From: Candidatus Rifleibacteriota bacterium
GTDB taxonomy: Bacteria; Muiribacteriota; Ozemobacteria; Ozemobacterales; Ozemobacteraceae
Reading direction: 5' to 3'
NCBI GenBank assembly: GCA_012517355.1
Contig: JAAYVD010000092.1
Location: 1-46,440, forward strand
DNA: 46,440 nucleotides
The notes beneath the pieces are model-generated. The model saw only the letters and a list, made by a program, of their open reading frames with translations. It was not told the origin of the DNA and ran no database searches. Positions 37,832 through 45,083 of the stretch are shown here, piece after piece (positions within the stretch are counted from its first letter, which is position 1; every line of letters begins with the position of its first letter). Both the position numbers and the translations under genes were made by a program.

Positions 37832-39036
37832 ACATCCTGGTTTCCCGCACCGACCGGGCCGGCGACGTGATCCTCACCCTGCCCGTTTTCCAAGCCCTGC
37901 GACGGTGGCGGCCCGACGCCCACCTGACCGCCCACGTCCGCTCCTACACCGCCCCGCTTTTGGCGGGACACCCCGCCGTCGACGCGGTGGTCCTCGACGA
38001 CGGGCCGATGGCCACCCTGCCTGCTGGCCGTCAACCGCGCGGCGCCCAGTCCGGAAGGGCCCTCCCAGGAGACCCACCCGGGGAGAGCGCCCTTTCAGGG
38101 AACCTTCCAGCCCGGCCCGCCGGGCCCAGCGGGAACCCCTTTGGCAACACCCGGCCCGAAGCCGGCCACCGCCAGGCCGCCCGACCACCCGGGCCCCGCC
38201 CTTCCCTTCTGCACCTGGCGGCGACGCTTCGCCGGCGGGGGTTCGACGCGGCGGTGGTGGTGCATCCGACCGCCCGGGCCATCCTGGCCTGCTGGCTGGC
38301 CGGCATCCCCCTGCGGGCGGGGCGGGCCTCCAACCTCTGGCAGTGCGGACTGACCCACGGCCTGGCCCAGCACCGTTCCCGCAACGAACGGCACGAGTCG
38401 GCCTACAACGTCGATCTCGTGGCCCCCCTCGGCTGCCCCCCCGCCTGGGAACCCCCGCGTCTGGCGCCCTCCGCGACCTCGCTGGCCGCGGGCCGGGAAG
38501 CCCTCCGCCGGGCCGGCCTGGGCGAGGCCCGCCCCGTCTTCGTCCACCCCGGGCATGGCGGCTCGGCCGTCAACCTGCCCCTGGCCGGCTACCGCACCCT
38601 GGTCGGGCGGTTGCTGGCGGACGGCCGGACGGTGGCGATCACGCTCGGCCCGGGCGAGGCCGCCCTGGCGGGGGAATTTCCCCCGCCCCAGGCCGGGCGG
38701 TTCGGCGTGGTGGCCGACACCCCCGATCTCGGCTTCCTGCAGGGCCTGCTGGCCCACGGCTCCGGCTTCCTCGGCGGCTCGACCGGCCCGATGCACCTGG
38801 CCGCCGCCCTGGGGGTTCCCACCGTGGCCTTCTTCCCCCTGTTGCCCGCCATGACCCCGCGCCGCTGGGGCCCCTGCGGGCCGCACACCCTCGTCGTCCA
38901 GCCGGCCGACCAGGCCTGCCCGGGCCGGTGTGCCGGCTGCCGCCGGGGCAACTGCCTGGCCACCGTCGATCCCGGGCCTCCCCTGGCCTGGCTGGCGGCC
39001 ATGGCCGACCATCCACCTCCCGGAGGTTTGACATGA
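37828..39036 (+). CDS. GT9 heptosyltransferase-family protein (third)
   Basis: 402 aa starting at GTG (GTGA overlap with the repeat ORF). It opens with NILVSRTDRAGDVILTLPVF, the GT9 start with the R-x-x-x-x-G-D motif, and has VHPGHGGSAVNLPLAGYRTL, GFLGGSTGPMHLAAALGVP and a cysteine group ACPGRCAGCRRGNC. Between about residues 66 and 126 a Pro/Gly/Arg-rich segment (QSGRALPGDPPGESALSG and onward) interrupts the N-terminal domain, right after VDAVVLDDGP and before LLHLAATLRRRGFD; relatives lack it. The fold motifs on both sides are intact, so the enzyme is probably functional with a surface loop. It is likely to act in LPS core extension. Confidence 0.87.
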   Translation: MNILVSRTDRAGDVILTLPVFQALRRWRPDAHLTAHVRSYTAPLLAGHPAVDAVVLDDGPMATLPAGRQPRGAQSGRALPGDPPGESALSGNLPARPAGPSGNPFGNTRPEAGHRQAARPPGPRPSLLHLAATLRRRGFDAAVVVHPTARAILACWLAGIPLRAGRASNLWQCGLTHGLAQHRSRNERHESAYNVDLVAPLGCPPAWEPPRLAPSATSLAAGREALRRAGLGEARPVFVHPGHGGSAVNLPLAGYRTLVGRLLADGRTVAITLGPGEAALAGEFPPPQAGRFGVVADTPDLGFLQGLLAHGSGFLGGSTGPMHLAAALGVPTVAFFPLLPAMTPRRWGPCGPHTLVVQPADQACPGRCAGCRRGNCLATVDPGPPLAWLAAMADHPPPGGLT

Positions 39037-39464
39037 CCGATCCCCTTCCCCTCGAAGAGGGCCTCGTCATCCCCGCCGCCGACCTGTCCTGGACGGCAGC
39101 CCGCTCGGGTGGCCCGGGCGGCCAGAACGTCAACAAGGTGGCCTCGAAGGTCGTGCTGCGATTCGACCTGGTGGGGAACACCACGCTCGGGCCGGGCGCC
39201 AAAGCGCGCCTGCGGACCCTGGCGGGCAGCCGCCTGACCGAGACCGGCGAGGTCGTCGTCACCAGCCAGGCGGGTCCGGATCAGCGCCAGAACCTCGAAG
39301 ACGCCCGTGCCAAGCTGCGCGACCTGATCGTCAGAGCCCTCCACCCACCCAAACCCCGACGCCCCACGCGCCCCACGCGCGCCTCGCAGACCCGCCGTCT
39401 CGACGGCAAACGCCGCCAGGGAGCCAAGAAGCAGATCCGCCGCCAACCCCCCGGCGACGATTGA
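39033..39464 (+). CDS. arfB: ArfB/YaeJ-type peptidyl-tRNA hydrolase (ribosome rescue)
   Basis: 143 aa, ATGA overlap with the preceding gene and GGAGG 8 nt upstream. The GGQ motif at residues 29-31 lies in SGGPGGQNVNKVASKV, the class-I release factor catalytic loop; there is no codon-recognition domain. The basic C-terminal tail (RLDGKRRQGAKKQIRRQ) is the part that in ArfB enters the empty mRNA channel of stalled ribosomes. It should hydrolyse peptidyl-tRNA on non-stop complexes. Its place at the end of the LPS operon looks incidental. Confidence 0.92.
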   Translation: MTDPLPLEEGLVIPAADLSWTAARSGGPGGQNVNKVASKVVLRFDLVGNTTLGPGAKARLRTLAGSRLTETGEVVVTSQAGPDQRQNLEDARAKLRDLIVRALHPPKPRRPTRPTRASQTRRLDGKRRQGAKKQIRRQPPGDD

Positions 39465-39513
39465 GAAAGCCGTGTTCTCAGAGACTCTGTGGTGAATCCA
39501 GCCGAAAATGCAG

Positions 39514-39541
39514 GAGGGGAGCGCTTCTTGGCGCTCCCCTC
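39514..39541. terminator. Hairpin between convergent arfB and FecR genes
   Basis: A perfect 11-bp stem (gaggggagcgc / gcgctcccctc) with a 6-nt loop lies 50 bp after arfB and 20 bp after the minus-strand FecR gene stop. Neither side has a long T run (ATTTTC on the minus side), so it is a probable bidirectional terminator of moderate strength. Confidence 0.6.
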
Positions 39542-39561
39542 GTGGATCGGACCGGGTGGAA

Positions 39562-40314
39562 TTACTTCTTGGCAGGCCTGGCCGACTTGGCCTTCTGGGC
39601 TTCGACGAATTGGCGATGGGCCTCGACGGTGCGGGGATCATTCTCGCCGTATTCACCCTTCAGGTTCACGTAGTTCAGGAACAGCTGGTCGACGCTCTTG
39701 TCGCCACCGACCCAATCGGTGTCGACCCATTCGGCGTTCTTCGACTTGAGATTGAACTTGTAGGGGGGAACCGGGTCGCAACCGGGATCCGCATGGCTCG
39801 AGGACCCCGCGGGAACCAGGAACTTCCGGCGGGAACCGTTCTTTCCCGCGACCTGGACCTTGCCCTCCATGACCGACAGGATGGCCTTCCCGCGCGAGGT
39901 GACGGCAACGTCGAAGACGGTGCCCCGGATGCCGGCAACCAGGCTGGGGGTGTCGATGACGAACTCGGTGCCCCGCTTGGTGAACTTGTGCCACATCTTG
40001 CCCTTGAAGATCTTGAGCGAGAAGGGCTGCACCTCGAGCAGGGTCTGGGGCTTGATGCGCATGGTGGCGCCGTCCCCATAGACCAGTTCGGCCTTCGACT
40101 CGCGCATGGTTTCGATGAGATCGCCGGGGAACAGGGGCACCCCGGAGGTCAGGACGTCGGACAGGGTCTTGCCGACCCGGGTCAGCTTGACCTGCCCGGC
40201 GACGATGTTGAGTTTGACGTCGAGGGGTTGGGCAACGGCCTCCTGCGCCCAGGCGCCCAGGGCCCCGCCGAGCAGAAAGGCCGCCAGCCAGAGGATCAAA
40301 GTCCGGTTCCGCAT
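39562..40314 (-). CDS. FecR-domain secreted protein
   Basis: 250 aa; GGAGG 6 nt before the ATG. Signal peptide MRNRTLILWLAAFLLGGALG ... AQE. The FecR domain spans about 30-165: LNIVAGQVKLTRVGKTL, VPLFPGDLIETMRESKAELV, GDGATMRIKPQTLLEV, FKGKMWHKF and SLVAGIRGTVFDVAV, then VMEGKVQVAG. The C-terminal 80 residues end in a charged helix (EAHRQFVEAQKAKSARPAKK). It acts outside the cytoplasm; the partner is unknown. It has its own perfect-consensus promoter, so it is not simply cotranscribed with gmk, and should be strongly expressed. Confidence 0.85.
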   Translation of the reverse strand: MRNRTLILWLAAFLLGGALGAWAQEAVAQPLDVKLNIVAGQVKLTRVGKTLSDVLTSGVPLFPGDLIETMRESKAELVYGDGATMRIKPQTLLEVQPFSLKIFKGKMWHKFTKRGTEFVIDTPSLVAGIRGTVFDVAVTSRGKAILSVMEGKVQVAGKNGSRRKFLVPAGSSSHADPGCDPVPPYKFNLKSKNAEWVDTDWVGGDKSVDQLFLNYVNLKGEYGENDPRTVEAHRQFVEAQKAKSARPAKK

Positions 40315-40360
40315 AGGTGCCTCCAATTCAGCCTTGTTCAGGTGAGATGAATATGCATTG

Positions 40361-40389
40361 ATTATAGGAACGCAACGGGGGGGTGTCAA
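40361..40389 (-). promoter_or_regulatory. Perfect-consensus sigma-70 promoter of the FecR gene
   Basis: On the minus strand TTGACA (40389-40384), a 17-nt spacer containing seven C, and TATAAT (40366-40361) match the consensus at all 12 positions with optimal spacing. The -35 overlaps the last codons of gmk. Transcription would start near 40354, about 40 nt before the ATG. Confidence 0.85.
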
Positions 40390-40970
40390 GAAAGGCTCTG
40401 GATACGCTTCCGGATGATCCCTTCCAGTTCGTCGGAAGCCCGGTCGAGGTGGTCGTTGACGATGGACACGTCGTAGCGGCCCTGGAAGGTCATCTCGACC
40501 TTGGCGTTCTCCAGGCGTTGCCGGACGGTCTCCTCGGCATCCATGTTCCGGCGCCGGATGCGCTCCTCGAGGACGGCGAACGACGGCGGCTGCAGGAAGA
40601 CGAGGACCGCTTCGGGATAGGCGGCCTTGATCTTCATCCCCCCCTGGACGTCGATGTTGAGAAGGATGTGGCGCCCCGCCCGCCGGTTGTCGTCGAGGAA
40701 GGCCTTCGGCGTTCCGTAGTAGTGTCCGTGGACGAGCGCCCACTCGGCGAGCCGGTCGTGGGCGATGGCCTCCTTGAACTCGGCCTCGGTGTGGAAGAAA
40801 TACTCCACACCGTCCTTTTCCGCGCCGCGGGGGGCCCGGGTGGTGGCCGAGATGGAGTAGACCAGGGCGGGGGCGAACCGCTCGATCATCCGGTTGCAGA
40901 GAACGGTCTTGCCGACCCCGGAAGGTCCTGACACGACGAACAGGCAGCCGATGGCCGGGGGAGTGTTCAT
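40386..40970 (-). CDS. gmk: Guanylate kinase
   Basis: 194 aa. Converts GMP plus ATP to GDP plus ADP in the cytoplasm. P-loop GPSGVGKT, the GMP-binding block YSISATTRAPRGAEKDGVEY with F-F-H-T-E, the HYYGTP motif, ILLNIDVQGG and the lid region RRRNMDAEETVRQRL are all conserved. Its ATG overlaps the gpmI stop (ATGA), so the two are translationally coupled. Confidence 0.95.
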   Translation of the reverse strand: MNTPPAIGCLFVVSGPSGVGKTVLCNRMIERFAPALVYSISATTRAPRGAEKDGVEYFFHTEAEFKEAIAHDRLAEWALVHGHYYGTPKAFLDDNRRAGRHILLNIDVQGGMKIKAAYPEAVLVFLQPPSFAVLEERIRRRNMDAEETVRQRLENAKVEMTFQGRYDVSIVNDHLDRASDELEGIIRKRIQSLS

Positions 40971-42505
40971 TTGGCGCGGGTGATCAGCGATGTCCCGGTC
41001 ATGGCCGCGGGAATCGGCAGGCCCAGCAGATCGAGCACGGTGGGCGCGACGTCGGCCAGCCCCCCCTGGTGCCGCAGCTCGAAGGCCCCGCGGGCCAGGA
41101 CGCAGAAGGGAACCGGGTTGGGGGTGTGGCCGGGGAACGGTTCCCCGGTGTCGTAGCGGACCATCTTTTCGACGTTCCCGTGGTCGGCCGTGATGATGCA
41201 GTCATACCCGGAGTTGTACGCCACGGGGATGACCTTGGAAAGGACGTTGTCCACCGCCCCGACCGCCTTGACCGCCGCTTCCAGGTTCCCGGTGTGGCCG
41301 ACCATGTCGCAATTCGCGAGATTCGCCAGCAGGAAGGGGAACCTGGCCAATTGGATCTTCTCCATGAGGATGTCGCCGATCTGGTAGGCGGCCATCTCGG
41401 GCTGCAGATCGTAGGTACGGATCTTGGGGGAAGGCACCAGGACCCGCTCCTCCCCTTCGAAGGGGGTCTCCACCCGCCCGTTCAGGAAGTAGGTGATATG
41501 GGCGTATTTCTCGGTCTCGGCCAGCCGGAACTGGGGGATCCCGGCGCGGGCGATGACCTCCCCGAGCACGTCCCCGACGGGCCGGGTGGGGAAGGCGACC
41601 GGGAAGGGGAACCGTTCGGCATAGGACACCAGGCCGGCCACCTGCAGCGGCATCTCGAGCCGCTTGAAGTGGGGAAAGGCCTCCTCGGTGAACATCCGGA
41701 TGAACTGCCGCATGCGGTCGGCCCGGAAGTTGAAGGGAAGGATGCCGTCGTCGGGCTGGACCGTTCCCACCGGGGTCCCGTCGTTTTCGATGACCGTGGG
41801 GGGCAGGAACTCGTCGGTGATGTTGACCTTGTAGGAGTCCTCGACCGCCCGCACCGGGTCGGACGCCCGGTGACCGACCCCGTGGACGAAGGCCTGGTAG
41901 GCCTTTTCCAGGCGGTCCCAGCGGCTGTCCCGGTCCATGGCGAAATACCGCCCGCACAGGGTGGCGATCCGGCCGACCCCGAGCCGTTCCATCTCTTCGC
42001 CGAGTTCGCGCACGAAGTGGATACCCCCGGTGGGCGAGGAATCGCGGCCGTCGGTGAAGGCATGGACGTAGACGCGGGGCGGACCGTGCCGGGCGGCCAT
42101 CTGCAGGAGGGCCGAGAGATGCGACCGGTGGGAGTGGATGCCGGCGTCCGACAGCAACCCGAACAGGTGCAGGGCCTTCCCCTCGGCGCGCAGTTTCTGC
42201 AGGAACCCGACCAGCACCGGGTTTTCGGCGAAACGGCCGTCTTCGATGGCCCGTGAGATGCGGGCACCGTCCTGCTCGACGACCCGGCCGGCCCCCAGGG
42301 TCAGGTGGCCTGCCTCCGAGCTGCCCGGGTCCCCTTCCGGGAGACCGACGGCGGGCCCCGCCGCGTCGAGGCGGGTCAGCGGCCGTTCCTGGAACAGTTT
42401 CTGCAGGAACTCGGGGTTCGCCTGGCGCACGGCGTTCCCGGTCTGGTGGTCGGTCAGCCCAAAGCCGGAAAGGATCAGCAACAGGACCTGTCGTTTTTGT
42501 TCCAT
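40967..42505 (-). CDS. gpmI: Cofactor-independent phosphoglycerate mutase with D-to-S at the first metal site
   Basis: 512 aa, normal length. GpmI interconverts 3- and 2-phosphoglycerate with two Mn ions. Present are the catalytic Ser63 in GSSEAGHLTLGAGR, the substrate Arg/His blocks (FTDGRDSSPTGG, GRYFAMDRDSRWDR), FNFRADRMRQ, the Asp/His ligands in CDMVGHTGN, ITADHGN and GHTPNPVPF. The N-terminal metal Asp, normally in L-D-G-(W/F)-G, is replaced: residues 10-16 read LILSGFG, with Ser13 coded TCC. Turning GAC or GAT into TCC needs at least two base changes, so a single read error is unlikely. Activity may be altered. The start at 42505 fits the family; there is no strong ribosome-binding site. 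Confidence 0.93.
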   Translation of the reverse strand: MEQKRQVLLLILSGFGLTDHQTGNAVRQANPEFLQKLFQERPLTRLDAAGPAVGLPEGDPGSSEAGHLTLGAGRVVEQDGARISRAIEDGRFAENPVLVGFLQKLRAEGKALHLFGLLSDAGIHSHRSHLSALLQMAARHGPPRVYVHAFTDGRDSSPTGGIHFVRELGEEMERLGVGRIATLCGRYFAMDRDSRWDRLEKAYQAFVHGVGHRASDPVRAVEDSYKVNITDEFLPPTVIENDGTPVGTVQPDDGILPFNFRADRMRQFIRMFTEEAFPHFKRLEMPLQVAGLVSYAERFPFPVAFPTRPVGDVLGEVIARAGIPQFRLAETEKYAHITYFLNGRVETPFEGEERVLVPSPKIRTYDLQPEMAAYQIGDILMEKIQLARFPFLLANLANCDMVGHTGNLEAAVKAVGAVDNVLSKVIPVAYNSGYDCIITADHGNVEKMVRYDTGEPFPGHTPNPVPFCVLARGAFELRHQGGLADVAPTVLDLLGLPIPAAMTGTSLITRAK

Positions 42506-42666
42506 TGGGGAGCCCGGGGGCAGAAGGCCCCTGGGAGATGGGCGGATTATACCGGCGCCCCGGACCGGTGTCAATGATCGCCGCCGATGGGATCCTGCCT
42601 GGGAAAGCCATGGAGAGCTGGCGGCCAATCGCCCGGTCGGGTGCGGATCCAGGCGGCGGAGGCCCG

Positions 42667-42696
42667 TTGACTTTCCCGGGAGGCGATCCGTAGAAT
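42667..42696 (+). promoter_or_regulatory. Sigma-70-type promoter of pth
   Basis: TTGACT (42667-42672), an 18-nt spacer and TAGAAT (42691-42696) precede pth. Transcription would start near 42703, only about 6 nt before the ATG, so the message would be nearly leaderless; no ribosome-binding site is visible. Confidence 0.65.
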
Positions 42697-42708
42697 CGCA
42701 GAACGGAT

Positions 42709-43344
42709 ATGATCATCGTCGGTTTGGGCAATCCCGGCCCCGAATACGAGAACACCAGGCACAACGTCGGCTTCTGGGCGGTCGACGCGGCCGCCGAACG
42801 CTTCAAGACCCGGTTCACGCCAAGTCCGTGGAAAGCCCGGGCGGCGGCCTTCTCCTTCAAAGGGGCCGCCCACCACCTGGTCAAGCCGATCACGTTCATG
42901 AACCTGTCAGGGGAGTCGGTGTCCCGGATCATGGCCGCCGAAGGCTGTACGGCCTCCGACCTCCTGGTGATCGTCGATGACGTCAACATCCCGGTGGGCC
43001 GGCTCCGGCTGCGGCCGTCGGGCAGCGAGGGCGGGCACAACGGTCTGCGCTCGATCATCGGGTACATCGGCCAGGATTTCTGGCGCCTGCGGCTGGGCGT
43101 CGGCAAGCCGGCCCAGGGGGCGCCGGGCGGCGGGTTGGTCGATCACGTCCTCGGCCCGGTGCCGGCGGGGGAACGGGCCATCCTCGAGCTGGTCCTGCGC
43201 GACGTGCCCGAGATCATCACCCTGCTGCTGCTCGGCATGGGTCCCAAGGCCATGAGCCGCTTCAACTGCCGCGATTACGCCGCCCCGCCCGCCGCCCCAC
43301 CCGCCCGGCCCCCGGCCCCGCCCCCCGGCGGCACGGCGTCCTGA
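42709..43344 (+). CDS. pth: Peptidyl-tRNA hydrolase
   Basis: 211 aa. Releases peptides from prematurely dissociated peptidyl-tRNA. Conserved: VGLGNPGPEYENTRHNVGF (catalytic His in TRHN), ITFMNLSGESV, DLLVIVDDVNIPVGRLRLR (catalytic Asp) and GSEGGHNGLRSI. The fold ends at about residue 185; the last 25 residues are a Pro/Ala-rich tail. With arfB this window holds two different peptidyl-tRNA hydrolases: Pth for free and ArfB for ribosome-bound substrates. Confidence 0.95.
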   Translation: MIIVGLGNPGPEYENTRHNVGFWAVDAAAERFKTRFTPSPWKARAAAFSFKGAAHHLVKPITFMNLSGESVSRIMAAEGCTASDLLVIVDDVNIPVGRLRLRPSGSEGGHNGLRSIIGYIGQDFWRLRLGVGKPAQGAPGGGLVDHVLGPVPAGERAILELVLRDVPEIITLLLLGMGPKAMSRFNCRDYAAPPAAPPARPPAPPPGGTAS

Positions 43345-43475
43345 GCGGTTCCCCGCTGCCCCGGCCCGACCCCGGCCCTCGCCCGCGAACGCCGCCCCTC
43401 CGGTCCGGCCGCCGGGTGGTGAACGCGGTACGGCCGGCACAGGCCCGGCCGGCGGGAAATCCGGCGGCCATTTCC

Positions 43476-43504
43476 TTGCAATTCCCCAGCCCCTTGTTTA
43501 TAAT
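43476..43504 (+). promoter_or_regulatory. Sigma-70-type promoter of the cheC-fliA operon
   Basis: TTGCAA (43476-43481), a 17-nt spacer and a perfect TATAAT (43499-43504) form a strong promoter. Transcription should start near 43511, leaving a 28-nt leader before the cheC ATG and excluding longer reading-frame starts. Confidence 0.82.
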
Positions 43505-43538
43505 GGCCCGGAATAGCATCTCCGTCTGGGAGTACGCC

Positions 43539-44156
43539 ATGGAAGACGTCCTGCAACTCACCAAGGACCAGCTCGACGCCCTGCGCGAACTGGGCAACAT
43601 CGGCTCGGGGAACGCCGCGACCGCGCTGGCCCAGTTCCTGAACCGCAAGATCGACATGGACGTGCCCATGGCCAAGATCCTCCCCCTCGACCAGGTCTCC
43701 GGGCTGGTCGGCGGCCCCGAGCAACAGGTGATGGGCATCTTTTTGAAGGTGATGGGGCAGTTGTCGGGGCGGTTCATCCTGCTGATCCCGACGAACACCG
43801 CGGTCAAGCTCCTGCAGGCCCTGATGCCCGGGTTCGAGGTCGCCACCCCCGGCAAGTTCGGCGACATGGAGACCTCCTGCATGCGGGAGATCGGCAACAT
43901 CCTGGCCGGCTCGTTCCTGAACGCCCTGTCCGTGCTGACGCGGGTGCCGATGCTGAATTCCCTGCCCTCCATGGCCATCGACATGGCCGGTGCCTTGCTC
44001 GACACCGTGATTTCGGACATGGCCGCGGTCAGCGACCACGTCCTGATGATCGAGACCTCCTTCGTCGAGAGCCAGGAGAACCTGCGGATCCACATCTTCC
44101 TGCTGCCTGACCCGGCCTCCCTCGATCGCCTGCTCGAGATCCTGGGGGTCAAATAG
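43539..44156 (+). CDS. cheC: CheY-P phosphatase CheC
   Basis: 205 aa. Two copies of the CheC/FliY phosphatase signature (D/S)-x3-E-x2-N-x22-P are present: Asp13/Glu17/Asn20 in LDALRELGNIGSGNAAT and Ser113/Glu117/Asn120 in SCMREIGNILAGSFLNAL, so both active sites look intact. CheC dephosphorylates CheY-P and binds CheD. GGGAG lies 6 nt before the ATG, and the start agrees with the promoter. cheD follows after 4 nt. Confidence 0.93.
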   Translation: MEDVLQLTKDQLDALRELGNIGSGNAATALAQFLNRKIDMDVPMAKILPLDQVSGLVGGPEQQVMGIFLKVMGQLSGRFILLIPTNTAVKLLQALMPGFEVATPGKFGDMETSCMREIGNILAGSFLNALSVLTRVPMLNSLPSMAIDMAGALLDTVISDMAAVSDHVLMIETSFVESQENLRIHIFLLPDPASLDRLLEILGVK

Positions 44157-44160
44157 CCCG

Positions 44161-44646
44161 ATGCCCGAAATCTACCCCGTGGGAATGGCGGATATCCGGA
44201 TCGCCAAGGCACCCGACGTGCTGGCGGTCTACGGGGTCGGTTCCTGTGTCATCGTCGCGATGTATGATCCCAAGAGCACCATCGGCGGCCTCGCCCACGT
44301 GATCCTGCCCGACTCCACGGGCATCGCCTCCGAGCGTCTCAACCCGAAGAAGTTCGCCGACACGGCCGTCCCGCTCCTGTACCAGACCCTCAGCCACGCG
44401 GGGGTGTTCAAGGGCAGCCTGTGGGCCAAGGTGGTGGGCGGGGCCGAGATGTTCCCACCGACCGAGGATTTTTCGCTGAACATCGGCAAGAAGAACACGG
44501 AAGCCGTCATCGATGCCCTGAAAAAGCTCGGGGTTCCCGTGATGGCCGCGGACACCGGCGGCACGGCCGGCCGGTCCATGGAGATGCGCCTGGACTCGGG
44601 CCGGATCTCCCTGACCGTCCTGGGCGAGAGCGCCCGGGACCTGTGA
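44161..44646 (+). CDS. cheD: Chemoreceptor glutamine deamidase CheD
   Basis: 161 aa. The catalytic Cys29 is in GVGSCVIVAMYD and His46 in GGLAHVILPDS, the expected pair for the deamidase that converts receptor Gln to Glu and that forms a complex with CheC. Later conserved blocks: LWAKVVGGAEMF and IGKKNTEAVIDALKKLGVPV, AADTGGTAGRSMEM. Directly coupled to cheC, matching the CheC-CheD feedback known from Bacillus and Thermotoga. Confidence 0.94.
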   Translation: MPEIYPVGMADIRIAKAPDVLAVYGVGSCVIVAMYDPKSTIGGLAHVILPDSTGIASERLNPKKFADTAVPLLYQTLSHAGVFKGSLWAKVVGGAEMFPPTEDFSLNIGKKNTEAVIDALKKLGVPVMAADTGGTAGRSMEMRLDSGRISLTVLGESARDL

Positions 44647-44652
44647 GCCGTC

Positions 44653-45063
44653 ATGACGCGCCTGCCGCTGTTGATCGCCCTCTTCCTGTCGGTGACGGTG
44701 ACCGGGGCGGTCTTTCTGCTGTCGTTGCTGGCCAAGGTCACGCTGATGACCATGATGTATCGGGTCCTGGTGGTCTTTTTCGTGTTCGGCTTGCTGGGGG
44801 TCGGGGTCGGCAGTTTCCTGGAGATCGTCCTGATGCCCATCACCCATCGCCAGGAGATGGCCAGACTCGACCAGGAACGGAAGGTCGATCATCCCCAGGT
44901 GACCGAGGAGCTTGGCGACCTGCTCCAGAAACCGGCCGTTTCGCGCCCACCCCGCCCGGGCACGGAACAAGGAGCCCCCAGCCTGGAACCCGTGGTCCTG
45001 CCCCGGGTGACGGTCGAGGACGGCAAGGTCGTATCACGGGGCGATTCCGCAGTGGTGTCATAG
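44653..45063 (+). CDS. Small membrane protein between cheD and fliA
   Basis: 136 aa. Two hydrophobic segments, LPLLIALFLSVTVTGAVFLL (about 4-25) and VLVVFFVFGLLGVGVGSFLE (about 38-58), make a hairpin; the charged C-terminal part (THRQEMARLDQERK onward) is probably cytoplasmic and ends in a Pro-rich, low-complexity tail. It starts 7 nt after cheD and ends 21 nt before fliA, so it belongs to the operon. It matches no family I know; in Bacillus a membrane protein (SwrB) sits next to the flagellar sigma factor gene, but no sequence similarity is evident. Confidence 0.7.
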   Translation: MTRLPLLIALFLSVTVTGAVFLLSLLAKVTLMTMMYRVLVVFFVFGLLGVGVGSFLEIVLMPITHRQEMARLDQERKVDHPQVTEELGDLLQKPAVSRPPRPGTEQGAPSLEPVVLPRVTVEDGKVVSRGDSAVVS

Positions 45064-45083
45064 GAAGCCCACGGAGGACATAA

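Noticed and set aside
44653-45063. SwrB homologue, from its position next to fliA
   Set aside because: Position relative to the sigma factor differs and no sequence similarity is visible; left unnamed.
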